Shown: positions 17,156 to 25,619, numbered from the stretch's first letter. The stretch is DNA of 44,904 bases from Vibrio cholerae (GCA_009728235.1 WNZI01000026.1:1-44904); one strand, 5' to 3'. The notes: a model not told the origin generated them from the sequence alone. Program-made: numbers and translations.

Positions 17156-18309
17156 CTACACCGCTGCCGGCACGTCGGGGCCCGTAGGCCAGCGCAGGAG
17201 GGCGGCGATCGGCTTCTCCTCGAGCGCCCCGGACGGGTACATCGTGACCTGGGCATCGGTCAGCGCGGCTGCGCGGAGTAGCGCTGCCACGGCCGGACGG
17301 GTCCGAGCACGCCGGCCCCTGCGGTCTCCGCCTCCGACGTCGCCACCCAGGGAGCGGCATCGAGCGCGAGGAGACTCTCGTCCTGCCAGGCCGTCGTCTC
17401 GAGGAGGAGGGACTCGACCTGGGCCTGCTGCAGGGCGGTGATGACCGGCCCCCGTCCGACGGCGGAGGTGCGTGTCCCCTGGCCCTCCTTCTCGGCGAGG
17501 CGTTCCAGCAGGTCGTGCTGCCGGTCGGCCATCGTGCGGGCCACGAGCAACTGCACCTCCTCGAGGAAGGTCTCCTCGTCCGCTCCGGCTGCGCGCGTGT
17601 TGCTCTCGATGATGCTGAGCTTCGCACGGGATTCCTGGGACACCTCGTCAGCGACCAGCTGCCGCGCACGGATGTCACCGGCGACGATGATGAGCTGGGC
17701 ATCGTGCTCGGCCGAGATCCGGTCGATCTCCGAGGCGACCTCGCGTGAATTCATCTTCCACACCTTCTCGGCGTGCTGTTGCATGCGTCGGTGGCCCCAT
17801 CCGCCGCTGCCGAGCTTCCTGGTGTGCATGGTGTCACCCTCGATGGTGGCGTCAGGGCCTCCTGAGGTCGCGTGCGCCTCGTCGCCGTCGGCGTAGCGCA
17901 GGTACACCTCGCCGCCGTGATGTCCCACCTCGGCCACGATGTAGGCGAAGTCCTCGGGCGTGTGCCGGATCAGGGGAGTCAGGTCGGGGACGGGCCCCGT
18001 GGCCGTGACGGCCAGCCCCACCAGGTTTCCCGGCAGGAACTCATCGACCACGGCCGCCCCGTCATTGATCAGGAGGAAGCGGGTCACCGGATCGGGCAGG
18101 CCTTTGGCAGTGGCGCCCAGCGCGGCCACTGCTGCGTCGACGTCCTGCTCAGGAGCGCCCGCGTCCCTCATCTCCTGAGCGACGGAGCGGGGCAGGATCT
18201 CGTCATTGGCCAGGCCGTCCACGGTCCCGGTGCTGCCCTCGACGTAGATGGTCGTCCATGGCCCGGGCAGTTCGAACAGTCGGGCGTGGTCTTTGAGTAG
18301 GTGCGTCAC
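17156..18309 (-). pseudogene. baeRF2 (Rv2629-like) protein, frameshifted near the C-terminus
   Basis: Read as is, the frame from GTG 18309 stops at 17260 (349 residues). The lost C-terminus is present in the next frame, from GTG-GCA-GCG near 17290 (VAALLRAAALTDAQ...) to TAG at 17158-17156; restoring one G in CGG(G)CC near 17293 gives one frame of 384 residues ending in a family-like AALLRW segment. The family is the bacterial archaeo-eukaryotic release-factor-like group 2 (Rv2629 type), related to eRF1/Vms1 and linked with ribosome-stalling or hibernation stress; here seen as a mixed alpha/beta protein with IIVAGDIRARQ and EVGHHGGEVYLR. The gene heads the minus-strand group with the ThDP enzyme and catalase. 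Confidence 0.78.
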
Positions 18310-18475
18310 GGAAGATCCCCTGTCGTGTCGATGGTGGTCGTCCTCGGAGGCGGCAGCCCGCCCCGGAAGACACTAAGGACCCTTATGGTCTACCACCGGA
18401 CAGCCCGGACTGAGAAGGATGGGTCGAGCCTCCCGGGGCCTTGAAAAAGGTTCGGCAGGTGTGGGAGGCAGCGGG

Positions 18476-18487
18476 TAGCGTGAAGCC
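18476..18487 (+). promoter_or_regulatory. Promoter of the 69-residue protein (leaderless type)
   Basis: TTGAAA at 18451-18456 (-35), 19-nt spacer, TAGCGT at 18476-18481 (-10), then six bases and the ATG at 18488. One of the more complete promoters in the window. Confidence 0.55.
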
Positions 18488-18697
18488 ATGCTCACAGTTC
18501 CCGAGAATTTCCCGCCCAGGTACATCAGCTTCCTCGAGGCCCAGGACGAAGGCTTCGCCGAGACGGTCCTGATGGTCATGAAGCAGTCCATGGCCGAGGG
18601 CAAGTACGGCATCCTCGTCAGCAGCCACGCGCTCGATCGGCAGGCCGAACTCTCGCAGGAAGTGCCGTTCGGCGAAGTCGTCGAAGGGACTCGCTGA
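18488..18697 (+). CDS. Small conserved-looking cytosolic protein, unknown
   Basis: A 69-residue soluble protein, slightly acidic, without membrane helix or metal motif; a helix (YISFLEAQDEGFAETVLMVMKQ) is predicted in the middle. Not recognised. The promoter six bases upstream and the strong downstream hairpin mark it as a real transcription unit. No Shine-Dalgarno is visible. Confidence 0.6.
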   Translation: MLTVPENFPPRYISFLEAQDEGFAETVLMVMKQSMAEGKYGILVSSHALDRQAELSQEVPFGEVVEGTR

Positions 18698-18715
18698 CGC
18701 CCTCGGGTCTCACTC

Positions 18716-18761
18716 CGACACAGAAGAGCGCCGACCAGGAGGTCGGCGCTCTCGTGTGTCG
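18716..18761. terminator. Large hairpin between convergent small genes
   Basis: An inner 12-bp perfect stem (agagcgccgacc / ggtcggcgctct, loop agga) is extended by an outer cgacaca/tgtgtcg arm. It lies between the 69-residue gene and the convergent acidic peptide gene and likely terminates both. Confidence 0.7.
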
Positions 18762-18797
18762 GGAGGCCCGTCGATCGCCGTTCGGCAGGCGGCCGGG

Positions 18798-18947
18798 TTA
18801 CGCGCCGTCGCTGTCCTCGTCCTCGGGGTCCGCACCCTCCGCCGGGTCCTGGGGGTGCACCCGGATGTCCTCCGGGTTGGCGTCCGTGTCCCCTTCGGCC
18901 GGGGCCTCGTTGTGGATCCTGTCATTGTCGCTGACGTTGTCTGACAT
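18798..18947 (-). CDS. Small acidic protein (49 aa), unknown
   Basis: A 49-residue protein starting MSDNVSDNDR and ending in an Asp/Glu-rich tail (DPEDEDSDGA). About one third of residues are acidic and it should be disordered. A GAGAGGA ribosome-binding site precedes the ATG at 18947 by about 7 nt, and the third-position GC pattern looks coding. Similar short acidic peptides of unknown role are common in Arthrobacter-like genomes; I do not recognise a family. Confidence 0.6.
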   Translation of the reverse strand: MSDNVSDNDRIHNEAPAEGDTDANPEDIRVHPQDPAEGADPEDEDSDGA

Positions 18948-19061
18948 GCGTCGGTCCTCTCGATCGGAGGGAAAGTAAGCTCCCTTAGCTTCAGTCTACG
19001 GACCGGGCGCCGTCAGCGGAACCACGGGATCTTTCCCGTGACGGCTGGTTCTCGGCGTGCT

Positions 19062-19073
19062 TAGGATCGGTCC
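19062..19073 (+). promoter_or_regulatory. Leaderless-type promoter of the His-rich membrane protein
   Basis: GTGACG at 19038-19043 (weak -35), 18-nt spacer, TAGGAT at 19062-19067 (-10), six bases, ATG at 19074. Confidence 0.5.
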
Positions 19074-19607
19074 ATGGAGACTTACGCAGGCGCCCGTGTC
19101 GACCTGGAGGACGTCTCGTCGTCGCATCGGCGTGGGCGCATGATCGCCTGTGCCGCCCTGACGGGCCTGCTCGCGCTCGCGCTGGGTCTGATCGCACACG
19201 CGGCGTCCGGAGGGGCGCTTCCCAGTGCGCCCATCCTCCTGGCGGTGGCCGCATTCACCGTCCTGGCCTCGACCATCGTGGCGCAATGGCACCCGCCCAT
19301 CTGGTGCGTGATGCTGCTCCTCGGGGCGGGTCAGCAGGTGCTGCACTGGGTTCTCGGCGGATTGGGTGGTGCGGCGTCGTCGGTCTCCGCGGGAGTCGGA
19401 CACCACGGCGAAGGAGTGCCGTCCGCAGGATCGGCCGCAGGGGCGGGTCACTCGCCCGAGGTCATGCTGATGCTGCACACACACCTCGCCGTCGCCCTCC
19501 TGGTCGGTTGGGGCGTGGCTCGCCACGAGTTCATCACGGACCGGGCCAGGCGCATCCTCGGACGGAAGCCGTCCTACGGGACGGACGAAGGCGCCCCCAT
19601 CGCATGA
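19074..19607 (+). CDS. Four-helix membrane protein with His-rich loop
   Basis: A 177-residue membrane protein: helices about 24-43, 52-70, 74-92 and 135-150. Between helices 3 and 4 is a Gly/Ala/Ser-rich loop with His (GHHGEG, GAGHSPE) followed by MLMLHTHLAVA at the start of helix 4. The cluster of His and Met at the outer membrane face is reminiscent of metal (copper) handling proteins, but no defined family was recognised and no copper gene is adjacent. The short basic C-terminus is cytoplasmic. Confidence 0.65.
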   Translation: METYAGARVDLEDVSSSHRRGRMIACAALTGLLALALGLIAHAASGGALPSAPILLAVAAFTVLASTIVAQWHPPIWCVMLLLGAGQQVLHWVLGGLGGAASSVSAGVGHHGEGVPSAGSAAGAGHSPEVMLMLHTHLAVALLVGWGVARHEFITDRARRILGRKPSYGTDEGAPIA

Positions 19608-19643
19608 CAGGAGCGCCTCCGGGTCGATCGGGAACAGCGTGCG

Positions 19644-20735
19644 TCAGTTGCTGTCGGCCGAGCCGTCGTAGAACGGGTAGTCCGTGTAGCCCTCCGGGCC
19701 GGAGCCGTAGAAGGTCGCCGGATTCGGTTCGTTCTCCGGCAGGTTCTCGCGCCAGCGGCGCGCCAGATCCGGGTTCGCGATGGCGGGACGTCCCACGACG
19801 ACCGCATCCCCGACGCCGTCCTCGAGGATGGCGATGGCCTCCTCGCGATTGGTGATCACACCGAACCCGCTGTTGATCAGGAACGGGCCCCCGAAGCGTG
19901 CTCGGAGATCCTGGACGAGTTCGCCGGTGGGCTCTGCGTGCAGGATGCTGAGGTAGGCGAGCTTCAGGGGAGCGATGCCGTCGACGAGCGCGCCGTACGT
20001 CGCGTGCAGGTCGGCTTCGTCGGTCTCGAGGGCGTCCTGGATGTTGTGTGCGGGAGAGATCCGGAGCCCCACCTTCTCGGCGCCGACCTCGGCCGCGACG
20101 GCAGTGACGAGGTCGATCACGAACTGTGCCCGCTTCTCCGGTGATCCTCCGTAGGCGTCCTCGCGGTGATTCGACTCGGGGGAGAGGAACTCGTGCAGCA
20201 GGTAACCGTTGGCTCCATGCAGTTCGACGCCGTCGAATCCTCCGACGTCGATCGCCCTGCGCGAGGCCGTGACGAACTCCTCGATGATCCCCGGGAGCTC
20301 GTCCGTCGTGAGGGCGTGGGGGACCGGGTACTGCTGCTTCCCGGTACTGGTGCGGGTGGTGCCCGCGATGGCGATCGCGCTGGGGGCGACCACCTCGTAG
20401 CCGCCGTTGGTGTCCGGGTGCGTGACGCGTCCGGCGTGCATGACCTGGGCGACGATGCGCCCGCCGTCCGCATGGACGGCATCGGTCACGCGCTTCCACC
20501 CCGCGAGCTGCTCGTCCTCGACCAGGCCCGGCTGGCCCGGGAACCCCTGGCCGGCGTGGCTGGGGTAGGTGCCTTCACTGACGATGAGGCCGAGGGACGC
20601 CCGCTGGCGGTAGTGCTCGACGACCATGTCACCGGGGACGCCGGCGTCGCCCGAGCGCACGCGCGTTAGCGGTGCCATGACGACACGGTTCGGAAGCTCG
20701 AGCGTGCCGAGCGTGAGGGGGGAGAAGAGCTTCAT
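19644..20735 (-). CDS. Old Yellow Enzyme-family alkene reductase (NemA-like)
   Basis: A 363-residue FMN flavoprotein that reduces activated C=C bonds or nitro-compounds with NAD(P)H. Seen: N-terminal LFSPLTLGTLELPNRVVMAPLTR, the FMN/substrate pair HGANGYLLHEF (with the catalytic-site His...Asn), NHREDAYGGS, RISP and the C-terminal GRPAIANPDL (phosphate-binding loop of the TIM barrel). Length is normal. ATG at 20735 with GGAAAG is chosen over an ATG-less upstream extension of about 30 residues of low quality. Single gene; role probably detoxification of electrophiles. Confidence 0.92.
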   Translation of the reverse strand: MKLFSPLTLGTLELPNRVVMAPLTRVRSGDAGVPGDMVVEHYRQRASLGLIVSEGTYPSHAGQGFPGQPGLVEDEQLAGWKRVTDAVHADGGRIVAQVMHAGRVTHPDTNGGYEVVAPSAIAIAGTTRTSTGKQQYPVPHALTTDELPGIIEEFVTASRRAIDVGGFDGVELHGANGYLLHEFLSPESNHREDAYGGSPEKRAQFVIDLVTAVAAEVGAEKVGLRISPAHNIQDALETDEADLHATYGALVDGIAPLKLAYLSILHAEPTGELVQDLRARFGGPFLINSGFGVITNREEAIAILEDGVGDAVVVGRPAIANPDLARRWRENLPENEPNPATFYGSGPEGYTDYPFYDGSADSN

Positions 20736-20890
20736 GAAAGGTGGCTTTCCGGGTCGGTGATGATTCCTATCCGGCGACAACCGGCCGCTCGCGGGCGCTA
20801 TTCCTTCTGTGGCGCGGCTCACCATCGCTCGGACGCGGCTGACGGGCCCGGGCGCGGGTCGCGCCCGGCTCGGCCCGTACCCCGGGAACG

Positions 20891-20929
20891 ACGTAGCCCC
20901 GGACGATGGTGCCGTGCCCGGGGCTACGT
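20891..20929 (-). terminator. Hairpin, probable terminator of the acidic protein gene
   Basis: A perfect 12-bp stem (acgtagccccgg / ccggggctacgt) with a 15-nt loop lies 20 nt beyond the stop of the acidic protein gene. No T run follows. Between here and the Old Yellow Enzyme start (20735) no gene is seen. Confidence 0.5.
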
Positions 20930-20948
20930 GGTCATGCGGAACCGGCCG

Positions 20949-21401
20949 CTACCGGATGTCTTCCTGGTCCATCGCGTTGAGCGGGGATCCGCCGCGGTTC
21001 GCGGGGTCGTCGCTCGCGTCGACGTCGTCGTCCTCCATCATGCCGAAGTCGACGTCCGCGGCAGCCTCACCGAGCATGGGCTCACCCGGAGGAATCTGCT
21101 CCTCGCCGTGCTCGAACCTCGCCTCGGCGGTCTCGTCGCGGAGGGTCTGATCGCTGAGGACGCCCTCCTCGCCGATGGCCGTGACGCCGTTCTCGTCGTC
21201 GCCGCTCTCGTTGACGCCCGGCTCGTCCTGCAGCAGGGGATCCTCCTGCCAGCGGTCGGGGTTGAGCTCCGCCGCGTCGGCGTAAGCGTCCGGCTGGCCC
21301 TCGAGCACCGGATCGAACGCCTCGGGAGCGAGCGAATCGTTGGGCACCTCGGGCTCTTCGCCCACGATGGTCAGTTCCTCGTCGGGAAGGTTCTCGGTCA
21401 T
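20949..21401 (-). CDS. Acidic, probably disordered protein, unknown
   Basis: The 150-residue product is very acidic (many Asp/Glu, few Lys) with repeated short hydrophobic patches (VPNDSLAPEAF, DRWQEDPLLQDEPG) and DVDFGMMEDDDVDASDD near the C-terminus. No enzymatic motif, signal or membrane helix. ATG at 21401 with AAAGGCAGAGA upstream is preferred to the upstream frame. Not recognised; it may be a stress-linked disordered protein. The promoter region contains a long palindrome at 21448-21475. Confidence 0.65.
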   Translation of the reverse strand: MTENLPDEELTIVGEEPEVPNDSLAPEAFDPVLEGQPDAYADAAELNPDRWQEDPLLQDEPGVNESGDDENGVTAIGEEGVLSDQTLRDETAEARFEHGEEQIPPGEPMLGEAAADVDFGMMEDDDVDASDDPANRGGSPLNAMDQEDIR

Positions 21402-21447
21402 CTTCTCTGCCTTTCGTCGGTGCTGCATTCTTCGATCATCAGCCTAC

Positions 21448-21475
21448 CCAATTCATCAGCCTGCTGATGAATTGG
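21448..21475. promoter_or_regulatory. 28-bp palindrome, possible operator
   Basis: A 13-bp inverted repeat (ccaattcatcagc / gctgatgaattgg) with a 2-bp centre. A further copy of its tcatcagcct half lies at 21436-21445, 17 bp away from that at 21453-21462. It is AT-richer than its surroundings and sits about where a -35 box for the acidic protein gene (candidate -10 TAGGCT at 21446-21441, minus strand) would be. It could be an operator, or a terminator of the upstream epimerase gene lacking a T run. Confidence 0.5.
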
Positions 21476-21523
21476 TCCGGGCGCCGGCGGGCACCGCCAC
21501 CCGGACCTCGTCCCGGGAAGACG

Positions 21524-22378
21524 TCAGGCGTGGTCGCGCCAGCTGTGTTCGGGCTCGTACCCGAGAACGCGGCGCGCCTTCTCGATCGAGAGGAGCGTCT
21601 CGTGCCGGCCCACCTCGCGCGTGAGCTCGACGCCGGGGAACACCTCTCCCGCGAGCTCAGCACTCGCCCGGCTCATGACGGTGTCGGCGGCGGCGATGAT
21701 GAAGCGGTCGAAGCCCGGCCCTGCGTTCTGCAGGGCGCGCTCCACCGCCTGCGCGCCGTCGCGTCCGTCGATATAGCCCCACAGGTTCCACTTGCGCGCC
21801 GTGGCGTCCGTGTCGAAGGACGGGAATGCGGCGTAGTCCTCCGGGTCCATCACGTTCGAGAAGCGGAGGGCCGTGATGCTCAGCTCCGGGTCCCACCGCG
21901 TCAGCTCGATGGCGAGTTGCTCCTCGAGGTGCTTGACGAGGGAGTACGTGCTCTCGGGTCGGGCAGCATACTCCTCGTCGACCGGGAGGTACGGCGGCGG
22001 AGTGTCGAACGGGAGACCGAGCACGGTCTCGCTGGACGCGTAGACGATCTTCCTGATGCCGGCCCGCCTGCACGCCTGGAAGACGTTGTAGGTGGCCGTC
22101 ATGTTGTTGTGGAACGTCGCAGCGTCCGACTGCAGGCCGGGCGCGGGGATGGCCCCGAGGTGCACCACGGCATCGAGCCCGGCGTACTTGTCGTCGACCC
22201 CTAGGAAGGCATCGGCCACCTGGCCGTAGTCGCGCAGATCGATCCGGAGGAAGGACGGGCTGCGCTCGCCGTGCTGGTCCAGTTCGAAGACCGTGTAGCC
22301 CGAGGCACGAAGCCCCAGGACCACGCTGCGCCCGAGCTTCCCGTTGGATCCGGTGACGGCGACCGTGAGTGGCGCCAT
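21524..22378 (-). CDS. NAD(P)-dependent epimerase/dehydratase-like oxidoreductase
   Basis: A 284-residue extended SDR (NAD-dependent epimerase/dehydratase family, closest in style to uronate or UDP-sugar dehydrogenases). Seen: GSNGKLG near residues 10-16 (glycine motif of the TGxxGxxG type), DLRDYGQV, VVHLGAIP near 72-79, YASSETVLG near 112-120, catalytic YSLVK near 147-151 and RFSNVMDPEDY. Substrate is unknown; a sugar or sugar acid is likely. Its ATG overlaps the stop of the aldo/keto reductase by one base (TGATG), so the two are co-transcribed. Confidence 0.83.
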   Translation of the reverse strand: MAPLTVAVTGSNGKLGRSVVLGLRASGYTVFELDQHGERSPSFLRIDLRDYGQVADAFLGVDDKYAGLDAVVHLGAIPAPGLQSDAATFHNNMTATYNVFQACRRAGIRKIVYASSETVLGLPFDTPPPYLPVDEEYAARPESTYSLVKHLEEQLAIELTRWDPELSITALRFSNVMDPEDYAAFPSFDTDATARKWNLWGYIDGRDGAQAVERALQNAGPGFDRFIIAAADTVMSRASAELAGEVFPGVELTREVGRHETLLSIEKARRVLGYEPEHSWRDHA

Positions 22379-23381
22379 CAGACGGGCCGGGTCTCCGGTG
22401 AGACGGTCTTCGCCACGTCAGTCTCCGCGAGATCGCCCACCGCCTCGTCGATCGCCTTCATGACGTCGTCCTCGAGTTTCACGCCCGCGGCGACGGCGTT
22501 GGACTCCACCTGCTCCGGCCGGACGCCCCGATGATCGCCGAGGCGACGTTCGGATTCTGCAGTACCCAGGCGATCGCCAGCTGCGCCATCGTGAGGCCGA
22601 CCCCGTCGGCGATGGGCGCCAGCTTCTGCACGCCGGTGAGGACGTCGTCGTCCATCCACCGCTTGATCATGTCCGCCCCGCCCTTGTCGTCCGACGCTCG
22701 GGTGCCCTGCTCCGGCTGCTGGCCCGGCTTGTACTTGCCCGTCAGCACGCCCTGGGCCACGGGCGACCACACGATCTGGGACAGCCCGAGTTCCTCCGAG
22801 GCGGGGACGACGTCGCCCTCGATGACGCGCCACAGCATCGAGTACTGGGGCTGGTTCGAGATGAGCTGGAAACCGAGGTCCTTGGCCAGCGCGTGCCCGT
22901 CCCTGATCTGCTGCGCCGTCCACTCACTCACGCCGATGTAGAGGGCCTTGCCCTGGCGGACGACGTCGGCGAAGGCCTGCATCGTCTCCTCGAGGGGCGT
23001 CTCGTAGTCGTAGCGGTGCGCCTGGTACAGGTCCACGTAGTCGGTCTGGAGACGCTGGAGCGATCCGTCGATCGACTCCATGATGTGCTTGCGGGAGAGT
23101 CCGACGTCGTTGTGGCCCTTCGGCCCCGTGGGCCCCCAGACCTTCGTGAAGATCTCGAGCGACTGGCGGCGCTCGCCCTTCAACGCCTCGCCGAGCACGG
23201 TCTCCGCCGCCGTGTTCGCGTACACGTCCGCGGTGTCGAAAGTGGTGATCCCGACGTCGAGCGCGGCGCGCACGCATTGCGTCGCCACGTCGTTCTCGAT
23301 CTGCGAACCGTGGGTCAGCCAGTTGCCGTAGGTGATTTCCGAGATCTTGAATCCACTGTTTCCGAGGTATCTGAAGTCCAT
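22378..23381 (-). pseudogene. Aldo/keto reductase, frameshifted near the C-terminus
   Basis: The frame from 23381 runs MDFRYLGNSGFKISE... to residue ~290 and then ends wrongly (GRSRWSP...). The lost C-terminus (RPEQVESNAVAAGVKLEDD...) continues in another frame to the TGA at 22380-22378. Restoring one C in TCC(C)GG near 22521 gives one 334-residue frame, the usual length of this KcsB/YghZ-like group. Catalytic residues are intact: Asp in FDTADVYANTAAE, Tyr in the same motif, Lys in KVWGPTG, His in YQAHRYD. Promoter with TAGCAT six bases before the ATG. Possible sequencing error. Confidence 0.82.
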
Positions 23382-23393
23382 ATCGCGATGCTA
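23382..23393 (-). promoter_or_regulatory. Leaderless-type -10 element before the aldo/keto reductase
   Basis: On the minus strand TAGCAT (23393-23388) is followed by six bases and the ATG at 23381. Confidence 0.48.
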
Positions 23394-23464
23394 GCCGTGC
23401 AGGGGACCACCGCGATAGGTCGTCCAGGCAACCACCGGATGACGGTTGGGGTGCTAGGGCGGCT

Positions 23465-23502
23465 TTGGAGGGGATTCCGGCCCTGCCGTAGACTCGCCCA
23501 TC
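23465..23502 (+). promoter_or_regulatory. Promoter of the first FemA/FemB gene
   Basis: TTGGAG at 23465-23470, 18-nt spacer, TAGACT at 23489-23494, then eight bases to the ATG at 23503. The mRNA would be leaderless or nearly so. Confidence 0.5.
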
Positions 23503-24543
23503 ATGACTACCCGCTTTGCAACGCCTGACGAGGTCGACCGCTGGAACACCATCATCAGCGGGAACCCCGACGGCGGGAACGTGATGCAGGGGCGGGAATT
23601 CGCCGAGCAGAAGCGCGCGACGGGGTGGACGCCGGTGTACCTGATCGCGGACGGCGTGGCGATCACGGTGCTCCAGAAGACCGTTGCTCCCCTCGGGCGG
23701 TACTGGTACGTCCCTAAGGGGCCGGGTGTGAACGACAACGCTTCGCTTGTCACCCTGCTGCCGGCCCTGAAGACCTTCGCGGCGGCCCGGAAGGTGTTCG
23801 GGATCAAGATCGACCCCGAACTCGACTCCGGACCCACGGTGTCCGCTGCGCTCGAGGCGGCGGGACTGATCCGGGTGGCCAACGTCCAACCCAACGTCTC
23901 GACCGTGATCCTCGACATCTCCGGCGACCTCGGGGACATCGAAGCGTCCTTCGGCTCGAAGACCCGCTACAACATCCGGGCAGCCCGCAAGGCCGGCGTC
24001 GAGACCCGGGTGGTGGAGGCCGACGCCGGGAACTGCGCGATCTTCTATCGTCTGCTCGCAGAGACGGCGGAGGGCAGCTTCTCGATCCGCAGTGAGCAGT
24101 ACTACACCGAGTTCTGGCAGCGGCACGCGCGCGCCCAGGCCGGCGCGTTCCTGTTCGCGTACGTCGACGGTGAGGTGGTTTCCGCGGACTTCATCATGGT
24201 CCTGGGTGCCAAGGCCAGCCGCAAGGACGCGGCCAGCACAAGGAAACGCACCGTCCGAGGAGCGAGCGCGCTCCTCGAAGTGGCCGCTATCGAGTGGCTC
24301 AAGACGCGGGGGGTCACGGAGTACGACCTCTGCGGTGCGCCGCCGTCGAGCGAGGCGAAGAACAAGGACCACGAGCACTACGGGATCGGGATGTTCAAGA
24401 CGGGCTTCAATCCGACGATCACTGACTTCGTGGGAACGTTCGATCTCCCGGTGAAGCCGATACAGCACCGGGCCTGGCTCCGGATCGGCGAGCGGGCGAC
24501 GCTGAAAGTCCACCGCATGCGCCACCACGAGAGCTGGTACTGA
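23503..24543 (+). CDS. FemA/FemB-type peptidoglycan bridge aminoacyltransferase (1)
   Basis: A 346-residue Fem-type transferase (two GNAT domains), adding amino acids from aminoacyl-tRNA to the lipid II stem peptide to build the interpeptide bridge. Motifs: GGNVMQGREFAE near 25-36, WYVPKGPG near 69-76, KTRYNIRAARKAGV in the middle (tRNA/UDP-muropeptide contact region), DLCGAPPS near 270 and GMFKTGFNP near 296. Start ATG 23503 has promoter elements just upstream and no ribosome-binding site. The stop is 2 nt before the next Fem gene. Which residue it adds (Ala, Ser, Thr, Gly) is unknown. Confidence 0.87.
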   Translation: MTTRFATPDEVDRWNTIISGNPDGGNVMQGREFAEQKRATGWTPVYLIADGVAITVLQKTVAPLGRYWYVPKGPGVNDNASLVTLLPALKTFAAARKVFGIKIDPELDSGPTVSAALEAAGLIRVANVQPNVSTVILDISGDLGDIEASFGSKTRYNIRAARKAGVETRVVEADAGNCAIFYRLLAETAEGSFSIRSEQYYTEFWQRHARAQAGAFLFAYVDGEVVSADFIMVLGAKASRKDAASTRKRTVRGASALLEVAAIEWLKTRGVTEYDLCGAPPSSEAKNKDHEHYGIGMFKTGFNPTITDFVGTFDLPVKPIQHRAWLRIGERATLKVHRMRHHESWY

Positions 24544-24545
24544 GG

Positions 24546-25619
24546 ATGGCCCCCTTCACCGCACGCGCAGCAACGGCCGACGAGGCAGCGCGATGGGACG
24601 AGCTCGTTCCGGCCAATCCGCTCGGGGGCAACCTGCTCCAGTCGGGGCCGTTCAGCCGCGTGAAGCAGCGCCAGGGGTGGACGCCGATCCGTCTCGCGGT
24701 CGAATCGGCGGACTACACGAGCTATGTGATCGCCTATCAGCGCTCCGTCCGGGGGCTCGGGTCCCTGTGGTACCTGATCAAGGGCCCGGACACCGCGGTT
24801 CCGGAGGACGTGCCCCCGTTCGTCGCCGCCGTCGTCGCCTACGCCCGGCAGCAGCCCGGGCGGGTCTTCGCCGTGAAGATCGAACCCGACTTCCCCGACA
24901 CCGAGGAACTCCGCGACCTGTTCACGTCCGCGGGCCTCGTCAAGACCTTCAACATCCAGGCCAATGACAGCACCGCGATCCTCGATCTCACGCCGGACGA
25001 GAACCAGCTCCTGAGGAACCTCTCCTCCCGCGGGCGCAACGCCGTGCGCCGAGCCATTCGCGACGGCGTCCAGGCCCAGCGGGTCGAGGCCGGGGAGGGC
25101 ACCTACCGGACCATGTATGCGCTCATGGGCCAGGCGCAGCAGGGACGCCTGTCCGCCGTTCCCCGTCCGTACGAGTACTACCGAGGCTTCTGGCAGGAGT
25201 TCGTCGATGCCGGGATGGGCCGTTTCTACTTCGTCTACGAGGACGGGAGACCGTCGGTCGGCGCCTTCGTGATCCTCTACGGCACCAAGGCCACCTACAA
25301 GGACGGCGGGTCCCTGCCCAAGCGCAACCAGTACGGCGATTCCCACCTCGTCCAGTGGGAGGCGATCCTCGACATGAAGCGCCTCGGCGCCCGCGAGTAC
25401 GACTTCTGCGGGACCCCTCCCGCGGACCGGCTCAAGGACAAGGACCACCCGCAGTACGGCCTCGGGATGTTCAAGACGAGCTTCACCAAGACTGTGACGG
25501 ACTTCGCCGGGTGCTACGACGCCGTGGTCCGCCCCCGCACGTATCGTGTGTGGAACGCGCTGGGCGAACGCGTGGCGCGGCAGATCCATTGGCGCCGCCA
25601 CCGCCAGCCTTTCTACTAG
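24546..25619 (+). CDS. FemA/FemB-type peptidoglycan bridge aminoacyltransferase (2)
   Basis: A 357-residue paralogue of the preceding gene, clearly homologous along the whole length (GGNLLQSGPFSRVKQRQGWTP, LWYLIKGPD, SRGRNAVRRAIRDGV, YDFCGTPPADR, GMFKTSFTKTV). Two consecutive Fem enzymes in one operon fit sequential addition of two bridge residues. It starts 2 nt after the previous stop (translational coupling). Downstream, 47 nt away, is a Thr/Ser exporter gene in the same orientation. Confidence 0.87.
   Translation: MAPFTARAATADEAARWDELVPANPLGGNLLQSGPFSRVKQRQGWTPIRLAVESADYTSYVIAYQRSVRGLGSLWYLIKGPDTAVPEDVPPFVAAVVAYARQQPGRVFAVKIEPDFPDTEELRDLFTSAGLVKTFNIQANDSTAILDLTPDENQLLRNLSSRGRNAVRRAIRDGVQAQRVEAGEGTYRTMYALMGQAQQGRLSAVPRPYEYYRGFWQEFVDAGMGRFYFVYEDGRPSVGAFVILYGTKATYKDGGSLPKRNQYGDSHLVQWEAILDMKRLGAREYDFCGTPPADRLKDKDHPQYGLGMFKTSFTKTVTDFAGCYDAVVRPRTYRVWNALGERVARQIHWRRHRQPFY

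Noticed and set aside
16407..17702. 431-codon minus-strand frame across the ThDP and baeRF2 genes
   Set aside because: Mostly out-of-frame Arg/Pro/Ser-rich translation; not a gene.
21524..22378. True UDP-glucose 4-epimerase (galE) name
   Set aside because: Family is clear but motifs do not fix the substrate, so no symbol given.
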